From NCBI RefSeq assembly GCF_001995175.1, contig NZ_MUKN01000010.1, forward strand, positions 1-64,000: a stretch of DNA of 64,000 nucleotides. Reading direction: 5' to 3'. This stretch comes from Rathayibacter rhapontici. Its GTDB lineage: Bacteria; Actinomycetota; Actinomycetes; Actinomycetales; Microbacteriaceae. Shown here one piece after another: positions 53,905 to 62,368 of this stretch; positions within the stretch are counted from its first letter, which is position 1; every line of letters begins with the position of its first letter. The position numbers and the translations under genes were made by a program. Under the pieces are notes generated by a model. The model saw only the letters and a list, made by a program, of their open reading frames with translations. It searched no databases and had not been told where the DNA came from.

Positions 53905-54882
53905 CTAGCGCGCGCCGTCCACCCGCGCCGACGCGGGCAGGGCGAGGTCGTGGATGTAGGCGGCGAGGTCGAGCAGCGGCTGACCCTCGTGCGGTCCGAT
54001 CCCCTCCGGCTTCCAGCGGCTGATCGGTTCGATCATGAGCCGAGAGCTGTGGCGGAGGTAGTACTTGGCCGAGGTGGGGTAGCGCGAGTTGATCGTGTGC
54101 TCGGCCACCGTCAGGAGGCGCTGCACGGCGACGGCCTCCTCCGAAGGCTGGTCGTCGTAGTGCTCGCAGAGCCACGCCACGTGCTCGGGGTAGATGTTGG
54201 CGGCGTAGCCGCTGAGTCCCGCCGCGCCGAGGCGGAGGGACTCGGTCAGCGAGGAGATCTGCGCGTTGTAGAGCTTCATCGGCGTGCCGACGATCGCCCT
54301 CAGCCGCTCCTCCATGGTCGCGAGCGAGTGCGAGGTGTCCTTGTAGAAGACGAAGCGCCCGGTGCCGGCCATCCAGGCCACGTTCTCGGTCGAGGGCAGC
54401 CGCTTGAAGGGCACCGGGCACTCGTAGATGCCGAACCGCGCCTCGGGGACGGCGTCGAGGATGTGCTGCACCGTGGCGCGCCACTCCTCCTCGGTGGTGG
54501 TGAGCCCGCCGACCAGGGAGGAGATGAGGACGACCGCGTCGACCCCGGTCGCGGCCATCGCCGCCGCCGACGCCGCCTGCTCGTCGGGCGTCCCGGAGGA
54601 GACGGAGGAGGCGACCACGGGCACCCGGCCGGCCGCGCGGTCGACCACGCGGCGCGCGAGGGCGAGCCGCTCCTCCTCGGTCAGGTCGTACATCTCGCTC
54701 GAGAGCGCGACGGTGAAGATGCCGGCGGCGCCGTTGTCGATCAGCCAGTCGGTCAGGGCGTCGACCTGCTCGAAGTCGAGGGAGCGGTCGGGACGGAACG
54801 GGGTGAGCATCACGGGCCAGCCTCCATCGGGCAGGGTCGCTCCGGCGGTCGTCGTGGTCGTCGGGGTGTCGGTGCTGGTCAT
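53905..54882 (-). CDS. DapA/NanA-family aldolase or dehydratase
   Basis: A 325-residue class I aldolase-type TIM barrel of the dihydrodipicolinate synthase family. WPVMLTPFRPDRSLDFEQVDALTDWLIDNGAAGIF is the N-terminal signature. The Schiff-base Lys is in RFVFYKDTS, and FGIYECPVPFKR carries the usual Tyr. SSEMYDLTEEERLALARRVV follows the substrate-loop position. Family members act on 2-keto acids (sialic acid, KDG, others). Its closeness to an ABC sugar importer suggests cleavage or dehydration of a 2-keto-deoxy sugar acid. Confidence 0.82.
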   Translation of the reverse strand: MTSTDTPTTTTTAGATLPDGGWPVMLTPFRPDRSLDFEQVDALTDWLIDNGAAGIFTVALSSEMYDLTEEERLALARRVVDRAAGRVPVVASSVSSGTPDEQAASAAAMAATGVDAVVLISSLVGGLTTTEEEWRATVQHILDAVPEARFGIYECPVPFKRLPSTENVAWMAGTGRFVFYKDTSHSLATMEERLRAIVGTPMKLYNAQISSLTESLRLGAAGLSGYAANIYPEHVAWLCEHYDDQPSEEAVAVQRLLTVAEHTINSRYPTSAKYYLRHSSRLMIEPISRWKPEGIGPHEGQPLLDLAAYIHDLALPASARVDGAR

Positions 54883-54921
54883 GTCGGTCCTTGTCTGTCG
54901 AAGGGTCGGTGCGGAGGGGCG

Positions 54922-55854
54922 TCAGCCCTTGAGCGAGCCGCTCACCAGGTCCAGGCGCCAGTAGCGCTGCAGGAACAGGAAGAGCGCGATGAGGGGGATC
55001 GTCGAGATCAGGCAGCCCATGATCACGACGTTGTAGGTGTTGGGCTGGTCGTTCCCCTGGTTCATCAGCGAGTAGAAGCCCACCGTCAGAGGGAAGGTCT
55101 CGGTGCGCGAGAGCATGATGAACGGCAGCAGGAAGTTGTTCCAGATGCCGACGAAGTGCAGCAGGAACACGGTGATCAGGCCCGGCACCATCGGGTACAC
55201 GGCGATCCGCGAGAAGATGCGCCACTCGCTCGCGCCGTCGATCCGGCCCGCCTCGAGCATCTCGGTGGGCACGACCGCGGTGGCGTAGATCCGGCACAGG
55301 TAGATGCTGAACGGGCTGATCATGCAGGGCAGCAGCACCGACCAGTACGTCCCGGCGATCCCGATCGAGGAGAGCAGCAGGTACTGCGGGATCGCGAGGA
55401 TCACCCCGGGGATGAGGACGCCGATCAGCAGGAAGTCGAAGACCAGCTTCTTGCCGCGGAACGAGTACTTCGCGAGGCCGTAGCCGGCGAGGGCCGAGAC
55501 GACGGTGCCGAGCAGCCCGCCGCCTCCGGCGAAGATCAGGCTGTTCAGGCACCACGACCAGAACGCGCCGTCGCCGACTCCGAGCAGCAGGGCGAAGTTC
55601 TCCTGGAACCCGCCGGTGAAGCTCGGCGCGAGCGAGAAGGTCGTGAACAGCTCGCCCGAGCGCTTCGTCGCGGCGGTGAAGAGCCAGACGACGGGGAGGA
55701 GGCAGTAGCCGGCTCCGATCAGCAGGACGGCGGTGGGCCAGAACGCGGCGCGCGGCCGGGTGACGGTCGGCCCGCGGCGGCGCGAGCGGACCGACTGCGC
55801 GGCCTGCCGCGGATCCTCGACGACGGGAGGCAGCTTCGTGAGGGTGTCGGTCAT
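54922..55854 (-). CDS. Carbohydrate ABC transporter permease (MalG type)
   Basis: A 310-residue permease with six helices and the EAA loop EMLEAGRIDGASEWRIFSRIAVYPM. The ATG lies two bases after the stop of the partner permease. It ends in LDLVSGSLKG, typical of this subfamily. It belongs to the second importer operon with 55857 and 56847, again without an ATPase gene. Confidence 0.9.
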   Translation of the reverse strand: MTDTLTKLPPVVEDPRQAAQSVRSRRRGPTVTRPRAAFWPTAVLLIGAGYCLLPVVWLFTAATKRSGELFTTFSLAPSFTGGFQENFALLLGVGDGAFWSWCLNSLIFAGGGGLLGTVVSALAGYGLAKYSFRGKKLVFDFLLIGVLIPGVILAIPQYLLLSSIGIAGTYWSVLLPCMISPFSIYLCRIYATAVVPTEMLEAGRIDGASEWRIFSRIAVYPMVPGLITVFLLHFVGIWNNFLLPFIMLSRTETFPLTVGFYSLMNQGNDQPNTYNVVIMGCLISTIPLIALFLFLQRYWRLDLVSGSLKG

Positions 55855-55856
55855 GA

Positions 55857-56786
55857 TCAGTCTTCTCCGAAGGCGCGCGTCTGCAGGAACCGCAGCAGGC
55901 CGAGCGAGGCGATGAGGGTGAGGAGGGTGACCACGACCGAGGTCGCGGACGCCGAGAACAGGTCGTTCGTGACGAAGGCGTCGCGGTAGATCAGCATCAT
56001 CGGCACCCAGTCCGAGCCGATCACCGTGGTGAGCGTCACGAGCGTGTTCGGCTCCGAGAACACCTGCAGCGCGCCGATGATCGAGAACAGGCCGGTCATG
56101 ATGACGCCCGGGACGATCAGCGGCAGCTTGATGCGCAGGGCGAGCTGCCACTCCGAGCAGCCGTCGATGCGGGCGGCGTCGTAGATCTCGGGCGGGAGGC
56201 CCCGCAGCGAGGTGTAGAGGATCACCATGTTGAAGCCGACGGAGCCCCAGATCGCGATGTTCGCGACCGAGAGGAAGACGGAGTCGGGGCCCAGGAAGAC
56301 CGGCGCGGGGAGTCCGAGGGCGCTCGCCGCGTCGACGAAGGGGCTGACTCCCGGCAGGTAGAGGAAGCCCCACATCAGCGCGGCGATCACGCCCGGCACC
56401 GCGTACGGCACGAAGATCGCGATCCGCGAGAAGCGGCCGAAGCGGGTCGAGAGGTTGTCGAGCAGGAGCGCGAACACCAGCGCGAGGATCATCGTGACCG
56501 GCACCGAGAGCAGCGCGTAGGTCAGCATCCGGCCGAATCCGGCCCACAGGGCGGGGTCCGACAGGGTGCGCGCGTAGTTGTCGAAGCCGACGAACGTCTC
56601 GCGCTTGACCCCGAGGCCGCTGCCGCTGACCGTGCTGCCGCGGAAGCTGAGCCAGACCGTGTAGAGCAGCGGGAGGGCGAGGAGCCCGACGGCCAGGAGC
56701 ACAGCGGGAGCCACGAAGAGCCAGGGTGCGGCTCGCGGGGCGAGGGTCGAGGGGCGCCCGGGGGAGGGCGCGGTCGTGGTCGTCAT
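55857..56786 (-). CDS. Carbohydrate ABC transporter permease (MalF type)
   Basis: A 309-residue permease with six helices; EIYDAARIDGCSEWQLALRIKLPLIVP is the EAA loop. GGGAACCTC precedes the ATG weakly. A strong hairpin lies in the 60-base gap after the binding-protein gene, which may lower its expression relative to that protein. Confidence 0.9.
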   Translation of the reverse strand: MTTTTAPSPGRPSTLAPRAAPWLFVAPAVLLAVGLLALPLLYTVWLSFRGSTVSGSGLGVKRETFVGFDNYARTLSDPALWAGFGRMLTYALLSVPVTMILALVFALLLDNLSTRFGRFSRIAIFVPYAVPGVIAALMWGFLYLPGVSPFVDAASALGLPAPVFLGPDSVFLSVANIAIWGSVGFNMVILYTSLRGLPPEIYDAARIDGCSEWQLALRIKLPLIVPGVIMTGLFSIIGALQVFSEPNTLVTLTTVIGSDWVPMMLIYRDAFVTNDLFSASATSVVVTLLTLIASLGLLRFLQTRAFGED

Positions 56787-56815
56787 GGGAACCTCACTGT
56801 TCGAGACGGACGGAC

Positions 56816-56840
56816 GGGGCCCCGCGGCGCGCGGGGCCCC
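56816..56840 (-). other. Intercistronic hairpin between binding protein and permease genes
   Basis: GGGGCCCCGCG (56816-56826) and CGCGGGGCCCC (56830-56840) form a perfect 11-bp stem with a three-base loop. It lies just downstream of the binding-protein stop. In transporter operons such structures often stabilise the upstream message or partly end transcription. No T run follows. Confidence 0.8.
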
Positions 56841-56846
56841 GGGGCG

Positions 56847-58172
56847 CTACTCCGCGACGTCGTAGCCGGACTTCTCGAGGTCGGCGACGGTCGCCTCCTG
56901 GACGCTCGAGAGAGCCTCCGTGAAGTCGCCCTTCTCGTTGACCGCGGCGCTGAAGGCGTTGGTGAAGGCGTCGTAGGCGACCGAGACGTTGGGGCCCCAG
57001 GTCACCGACGCGGTCATCCGGTCGATCTCGTCGGCGGTCGCGTAGAAGTCAGTCTGCTCGGGGAGCAGGGCCGGGGCCTGCTGCAGCTCGGGCAGCTCCC
57101 GACCGGCGAGGGAGGCCGGCCAGATGCTGGCGTACTCGATGTACGCCTCCAGGGCCTCGGTCGAGGTGTTGAGCCAGAGCGCGAACTCGCGAGCCTGCTC
57201 CGGGTGGTCGGAGCCGGTGGTCACGATCGTCCCACTGCCGCCCAGGACGCCCGAGGCCGGGTCCGACGGGGTCCACTGCGGGATCGGCACTGCGGCCCAT
57301 TTCCCGATCGTGTCGGGCGCGTTGTTCTGCAGCAGCGGAGGGGTCCAGACCGCGCCGAGCCAGCTGGCCAGGGTGCCGTCGGCGAGGGCGGCCTGCCATT
57401 CCGGCGTGAAGGTCTTGAAGGTCGCGAGGCTGCCGTCCTCGACGAGACCCTGCCAGTACTCGGCGACCTTCTGCGAGGCGGGGTCGTCGATGGCGACGGT
57501 CCAGGTGCCGTCCTCCTGGCTCCACCACTCGGCGCCGGCCTGCTGGCTGAGACCGGCGAACAGCTGAGCGTCGTTCGCGGGGAACGTCGCGATGTACTTC
57601 GTCGGATCGGCGGCGCGCAGCGCCCGGGCGGTGGCGGCGTACTCGTCCCAGGTGGTGGGGGCGGTGAGGCCGTTCGCCTCGAAGATGTCGGTGCGGTAGT
57701 AGAGGAACATCGGCGCGGTGCCCTGCGGGACGGCGTAGTTCACTCCGTCGAAGGTCGTGAGGTCCCAGGCAGGTCCGGCGGTCTCGTCCTCGCGGTCGCC
57801 CATGATCGACGTGACGTCGGAGGCGATCTCGCTCGTGATCAGGTTCGGCAGGTTCTCGTAGGTGGTGTTCGAGAGGTCGGGCAGGGTGCCGGCCTGCTTC
57901 GCGGCGCTGAGCTTCGCGACGATCTCGGCGCCGCCGGTGGAGGTGTTGACCTTCACCTGCGTGTCGGGGTTGGCCTGGTTCCAGACGTCGACGATCTTCT
58001 CGATGTTGGGCGCCCACGACCAGTACTCGAGGGTGACGGGGCCGTCGGCGGCGTCGCTCTCGGCGGCCGAGTCGGTCGCGCCGGAGCAGCCGGCGAGGAG
58101 GGCGGCGGCGGTGAGGGCGGTCACTGCCGCGAGGGACCTGGGGAACATCTTCGTTCTCATCGGAGTCTTCAT
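56847..58172 (-). CDS. Extracellular solute-binding lipoprotein (family 1)
   Basis: A 441-residue binding protein. The signal peptide ends in the lipobox LLAGC. VTLEYWSWAPNIEKIVDVWNQANPDTQV is the typical first strand and helix of family 1 sugar-binding proteins. The ATG at 58172 is chosen, with AGAGGA 11 bases upstream; an ATG at 58160 is also possible. It heads the LacI-controlled operon for the second importer, aldolase and DUF4862-like protein. Confidence 0.9.
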   Translation of the reverse strand: MKTPMRTKMFPRSLAAVTALTAAALLAGCSGATDSAAESDAADGPVTLEYWSWAPNIEKIVDVWNQANPDTQVKVNTSTGGAEIVAKLSAAKQAGTLPDLSNTTYENLPNLITSEIASDVTSIMGDREDETAGPAWDLTTFDGVNYAVPQGTAPMFLYYRTDIFEANGLTAPTTWDEYAATARALRAADPTKYIATFPANDAQLFAGLSQQAGAEWWSQEDGTWTVAIDDPASQKVAEYWQGLVEDGSLATFKTFTPEWQAALADGTLASWLGAVWTPPLLQNNAPDTIGKWAAVPIPQWTPSDPASGVLGGSGTIVTTGSDHPEQAREFALWLNTSTEALEAYIEYASIWPASLAGRELPELQQAPALLPEQTDFYATADEIDRMTASVTWGPNVSVAYDAFTNAFSAAVNEKGDFTEALSSVQEATVADLEKSGYDVAE

Positions 58173-58227
58173 CCTGACGTCGATCCTCTGCGGCTCTGCA
58201 GAGGGTGATCGGGTCGCCGTCCCGGGG

Positions 58228-58245
58228 TTCGTTACCGGTAACGAA
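58228..58245. promoter_or_regulatory. Perfect 18-bp LacI-family operator
   Basis: TTCGTTACCGGTAACGAA is a perfect palindrome with the central CG typical of LacI-family sites. It lies 56 bases upstream of the binding-protein start and 111 bases beyond the lacI-type gene's 3' end. Confidence 0.85.
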
Positions 58246-58296
58246 GTGTGCGACAGCATCACAGTAGGGCGGCCCGTCGTCCGCCGCAAGAGGTGC

Positions 58297-58314
58297 TTCG
58301 TTACCGCTCACGAT
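58297..58314. promoter_or_regulatory. Second, imperfect LacI-family operator
   Basis: TTCGTTACCGCTCACGAT shares its left half exactly with the perfect operator and diverges in the right half. The centres are 69 bases apart, which could allow a repression loop by one tetramer or two dimers. Confidence 0.6.
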
Positions 58315-58355
58315 TCGATCGGCCGGCGCCGGCGGACCCTGCGCAAGGGATCGCG

Positions 58356-59353
58356 TCAGGCGGACGGGGCCGTCGACGCGCGCACGACGAGCCGGGGTGC
58401 GGGGTACTCCACGGTCTCGGTCGGGGCCGACTCCTCGACCATCGCGATCAGCGAGAGGACCGCCGCGCGTCCCATGCCCTCGAAGTCCTGCCGGATCGTG
58501 GTGAGGGGCGGATGGAAGAACTCGGCCTCGGCGATGTCGTCGAAGCCGACGACGCTGATGTCCTCCGGGATCCGCCGCCCGGTCTCGTGCAGCCGGAGCA
58601 GGAGCCCGAGGGCCATCCGGTCGTTCGCTGCGACGACCGCCGTGACGCCGGGATCGGCAACGAGCGCGGGCGCGCCGAGTAGCCGGATCGGGACGACCAG
58701 TCGCCGTGCACCAGCGGCAGGGCGGGCAGACCGGCGTCGGCCATCGACTCCTCGTAGGCGCGGGCGCGGTCCTGCGCCGAGATCCACCGCTCGGGACCGG
58801 CGAGGTGGGCGATGCGGCGGTGCCCGAGCTCGAGCAGGTGGGACACGGCGAGCCGGGTGCCGACGGCGGAGGCGCCGCTCGCGCGCGGGCCGCCGCGGTC
58901 GATGTGCACGGGGATCGGCAGATCGAGCGTGCGCAGGGCCTCGCCCACCTCGTCCGTGGGAGCCGTGGCGAGGATCCCCTCGAGGTCCCGACTGCCGAGG
59001 GCGTCGAGCGCGTCGCGGAGCTCGGCGGGGTCGGACGAGTCGACGCTGATGATGTCGAGGGAGTAGCCGACGCGGCGGGCGGCCTCGCTCGCTCCCTGCA
59101 TCGTCTTGCCGGGAGCGGTTCCGGCGAGCTCGTGCACCAGGGCGCCGAGGCGGTGGGTGCGCCGGGTGGCGAGGGAGCGTGCGGTGGTGTTCGTCCGGTA
59201 GTTCAGCGCGCGCAGGGCCTCCTCGACCCGGACGCGGTTCGCGGGGCGGATGCCGCCCGTGCCGGTGAGGAATCGCGAGACGGTCTGGTGCGAGACCCCC
59301 GCCATCCGGGCGACGTCGTAGATGGTCGCCGCCCGTGCTGGTCTCTCGGACAT
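58356..59353 (-). CDS. LacI family transcriptional regulator, frameshifted as read
   Basis: A repressor of about 332 residues after repair. The N-terminal helix-turn-helix is ATIYDVARMAGVSHQTVSRFLTGTGGIRPANRVRVEEALRALNY, with hinge ARSLATRRT. The periplasmic-binding-like domain contains HIDRGGPRASG, GHRRIAHLAGPE and, after the break, AANDRMALGLLLRLHETGRRIPEDISVVGFDDI. One base is missing near 58678-58684. It is transcribed toward the binding-protein operon, in tandem orientation on the same strand, and probably binds the two operators between them. Confidence 0.88.
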
Positions 59354-59458
59354 CCCGCCTCCGTCCTCGTCGATCCGTCTGCGGCAACGATAGGGGAGCG
59401 TCGCGGTCGGGACGGCGCGAGCCGGCCGGCGCCGCCGCTCCCCAGCCCGGCTCTAAAG

Positions 59459-59481
59459 CAGAACTGTATGGTACAGTTCTG
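59459..59481. promoter_or_regulatory. TetR operator overlapping the promoter
   Basis: AGAACTGTA (59460-59468), three bases, and TACAGTTCT (59472-59480) form a perfect palindrome, extended by C and G outside. The right half contains TACAGT, the likely -10 box, seven bases before the GTG. Repressor binding would directly block the polymerase. Confidence 0.8.
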
Positions 59482-59484
59482 TTC

Positions 59485-60105
59485 GTGCAGCCTCCCGTGT
59501 CCGCCTACTCGCTCCGCCGTGCGGACGCGGTGCTCGAGGCGACGCTGGACGTGCTGGCCGAGGTCGGCTTCGCCCGCCTGACCGTCGACATGATCGCGAC
59601 GCGGGCGCACGCGTCCAAGGCGACCATCTACCGCCGCTGGGCGACGAAGACCGAGCTGGTGCGCGCTGCCGCCGCGCTGGTCGAGGTCGAGACGATCCCG
59701 GCCGAGGTCGGGGCCGAGCCGGCCGAGGCCCTCCGCGCCGTCCTCGAGAGCCTGCGGTCGATGACCGTCGGCCGGCTCGGCCGCCTCGTCAGCGCCCTGA
59801 CCACCGCGGCGGTCGACGACCCCGGCATCCGCGCGACGGTCCACGAGGAGCTCGTGATCCCGCTGCACCGCGGCACCGCCGCCGCCCTCGACGAGCTGCG
59901 CGACGCCGGAGTGATCGACGCCCATGCCGACACCGCGCTGGCCGCGCGGGCGCTGATCGCGCTGACGGTCGACCGCGCCGTCGCCACGGGCACTGCGGCG
60001 ACTCCGGCCGAGCTCGAGGCGCTGCTCGCGGCCTGGGTGCTGCCGGTACTCGCGCCGGCCGCGACGGGACGACGGACGAAGGGGCCGACGGCCGGACCCG
60101 GATAG
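59485..60105 (+). CDS. TetR family transcriptional regulator
   Basis: A 206-residue repressor. The N-terminal helix-turn-helix is LEATLDVLAEVGFARLTVDMIATRAHASKATIYRRWATKTELVRAA (about 17-62). The C-terminal domain is helical, of the TetR_C type that binds drugs. Start is the GTG seven bases after TACAGT. The MFS efflux gene follows after 50 bases, so the two form a common repressor-pump pair, with the palindrome as autoregulatory site. Confidence 0.88.
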   Translation: MQPPVSAYSLRRADAVLEATLDVLAEVGFARLTVDMIATRAHASKATIYRRWATKTELVRAAAALVEVETIPAEVGAEPAEALRAVLESLRSMTVGRLGRLVSALTTAAVDDPGIRATVHEELVIPLHRGTAAALDELRDAGVIDAHADTALAARALIALTVDRAVATGTAATPAELEALLAAWVLPVLAPAATGRRTKGPTAGPG

Positions 60106-60155
60106 CAGGAGCCCCGCTCCCGCATCCCCGTCACCCTCTCCAGTCAGGAACACCC

Positions 60156-61705
60156 GTGCCCACGTCCTCCCGCGCGCCCGAAACCGCGCGCCGCACTCCT
60201 CGTCGGGGCCGCCCCGGCGTCACCCTCGCCGCCGTCTCGTTCGGCCTCTTCATGGTCGGACTCGACGGCACCGTCGTCTCGATCGCCAACCCCGCCATCG
60301 CCGCCTCGCTCGGCACCTCGTTCGCCGAGCTGCAGTGGATCACCAACGCGTACCTGCTCGGCCTCGCGGTGTTCCTCATCCTGGGCGGCACGCTCGGCGA
60401 CCGCTTCGGCCGCCGCCGCATGTACCTGATCGGCGTCGCCGCCTTCGCCGTCACCTCGGTCGCCATCGGCCTGGTCGGGTCGGCGGAGGGGGTCATCGCC
60501 TTCCGCGCCCTCCAGGGCCTGAGCGCCGCGCTGCTCATGCCGCAGACGCTCGCCCTGCTGCGCTCGACCTTCCCGAAGGAGAAGTTCGGCATGGCCGTGG
60601 GCATCTGGGGCGGCGTCTCCTCGGTCGCCATCGCGGCGGGTCCGATCGTCGGAGGAGCGCTCGTCGCGCTCTTCGGCTGGGAGTCGGTCTTCTTCATCAA
60701 CGCCCCGATCGCCGTCGTCGGCCTGCTCCTCGGCTGCAGCGTGCTGGCGGAGTCGACCGCTCCGACCCGCGGGCGCTTCGACGTCGCCGGCGTGGCGCTG
60801 CTCGCCCTCGGCCTCTTCGGCCTCGTGCTGGGCGTCGTCCAGTCGGAGTCGTGGGGCTGGACGAGCCCGCTGACGCTCGGCGCGATCGCGCTCGGGCTGG
60901 TGCTGCTCGCTGCCTTCGTCGTGGTCGAGAACCGCGTCGGGACGCCCCTGGTGCCGATGTCGCTGTTCCGGAACCCGACGCTCTCGGTCGGGGCCGTCGC
61001 CATCGCCGTCAACTTCTTCGCCCTGTTCGGGGCGACGTTCTTCCTGTCGCTGTTCCTGCTCAACCTGCGCGGCGTCTCGGGCGTGCAGGCCGGCGTGATG
61101 CTCCTGCCGCTCAGCGGGGTGTCGATCATCGCGTCGCCGCTGGGGGCGATGCTGGTCGCGAAGTGGGGCATCCGGCCCACGATGACGACGGGGCTCGGCC
61201 TGATCGCCGTGTCGATGCTCGGACTGACGTTCCTCACGACCGACTCGGCCTACCTCGCGATGGCCGTGCCGTTCGTGCTGCTCGCCCTCGGCGTCGGCCT
61301 GGTCATGACCTCCGGAGCGACGCGATCGTCGGCAGCGCACCCGTCCGCCTGGCGGGCGTGGCGGGGGGGCTCCAGGCCACGTCGCTGCAGCTCGGCGGCG
61401 CGCTCGGCACCTCCGTCTTCGCCGCGGTCGTCGCGGCGGCGGCGAGTGCGGGCACGAGCGGGCTCGGTCTCTCGGAGTCTGCGCGCGAGGGCGTCGCGCA
61501 GGGGCTCGTCCCCGCCGGCGCCGCACCGGACGTCGCGGCCGCGGCCGCCGACGCGTTCCTGGGCGGGCTGCACACCGCGTTCCTCGCCGCCGCGGTGGTC
61601 GCGGCGGTCGCCGCGGTGCTCGCCCTGGTCTTCGTCCGCTCGAGCACCCCGCACCACGACGGAGCGACGGTGCTCGAGGAGGTCGCCGCGGGCACGGCGG
61701 CCTGA
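60156..61705 (+). CDS. MFS drug exporter of the DHA2 (EmrB/QacA) family, frameshifted as read
   Basis: A proton-coupled exporter with 14 predicted helices and about 516 residues after repair. FMVGLDGTVVSIANPAIA is DHA2 motif D1 in helix 1, and GGTLGDRFGRRRMYLIG is motif A. GIWGGVSSVAIAAGPIVGGAL is motif C, found in antiporters. One base is missing at 61317-61321; the frame should read TSGADAIVGSAP. Regulation by the adjacent TetR protein is likely. The drug is unknown. Confidence 0.87.
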
Positions 61706-61711
61706 CGACGA

Positions 61712-61740
61712 CGAGGGGCTCCCGACGCGGGAGCCCCTCG
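61712..61740. terminator. Bidirectional terminator
   Basis: CGAGGGGCTCCC (61712-61723) pairs perfectly with GGGAGCCCCTCG (61729-61740), leaving a five-base loop. It lies between the convergent exporter and YgiB-like genes. Confidence 0.88.
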
Positions 61741-61741
61741 C

Positions 61742-62368
61742 TCAGCCGCCGACGCTCGAGCCGAAGCCCGACTTGCCCGTGCTGCCGAAGCCGCCCGAGA
61801 GGGTCTGCTTGGAGCCGACGGTCGCTCCGGCCGGCGCCTTCTGCACGACGTCGGGCTGCGTCGCTCCGCGCGCCGCGAATCCGCCGCTCGTGACGGGCGC
61901 CCAGCTGGTCGCGCGGGTCGAGTTCCACCGCGACGACGCGAAGATGAGGGGGCCGAGCCAGAAGCCGCCGGCGTAGTGGCCGCGGTACTCGTCGGTCGCC
62001 TCGCAGAGCTGCTCCGGATCGTCGGCCACGGTCTCGCCCTCGGCCTGCAGCTTCGCGATCTGCTCGCGGACGTCGGCCAGGCAGTCCTCGCGGCTCGCGT
62101 AGACCGGGCGCTCGGCGTTCTCGGGGATCACGTAGTCCTCGCCGTCGGCTCCGGTGGTCACGACGCCGTCGGACGACGGATCGCCCGCGCTCAGCGCGAC
62201 CGCCAGGCCGATCGCCCCGACCGCGACGACTCCGCCGATGATGAGGCCGCGGCGCTTGGAGGCGATGCCGCTGATGCCCACGTCGGCGGAGCGGCGGCGG
62301 TCGGTGCGGACGCCGCCGCCGACGTTCTCGGTGCCGGCGTCGCGGGGACGGTTCTCGGGGTCGGTCAT
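61742..62368 (-). CDS. YgiB-like (DUF1190-like) membrane-anchored protein
   Basis: A 208-residue protein. An acidic and basic N-terminus precedes one membrane helix (about 42-60, LIIGGVVAVGAIGLAVALSA). The outer part has YASREDCLADV, a second Cys, GGFWLGPLIFASSRWNST and a Gly/Ser/Phe-rich end (GGFGSTGKSGFGSSVGG). This order of features is like E. coli YgiB, whose gene sits beside ygiC as here. Similarity is judged by eye and is not strong. It overlaps the synthetase gene by four bases (ATGA). Confidence 0.62.
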   Translation of the reverse strand: MTDPENRPRDAGTENVGGGVRTDRRRSADVGISGIASKRRGLIIGGVVAVGAIGLAVALSAGDPSSDGVVTTGADGEDYVIPENAERPVYASREDCLADVREQIAKLQAEGETVADDPEQLCEATDEYRGHYAGGFWLGPLIFASSRWNSTRATSWAPVTSGGFAARGATQPDVVQKAPAGATVGSKQTLSGGFGSTGKSGFGSSVGG

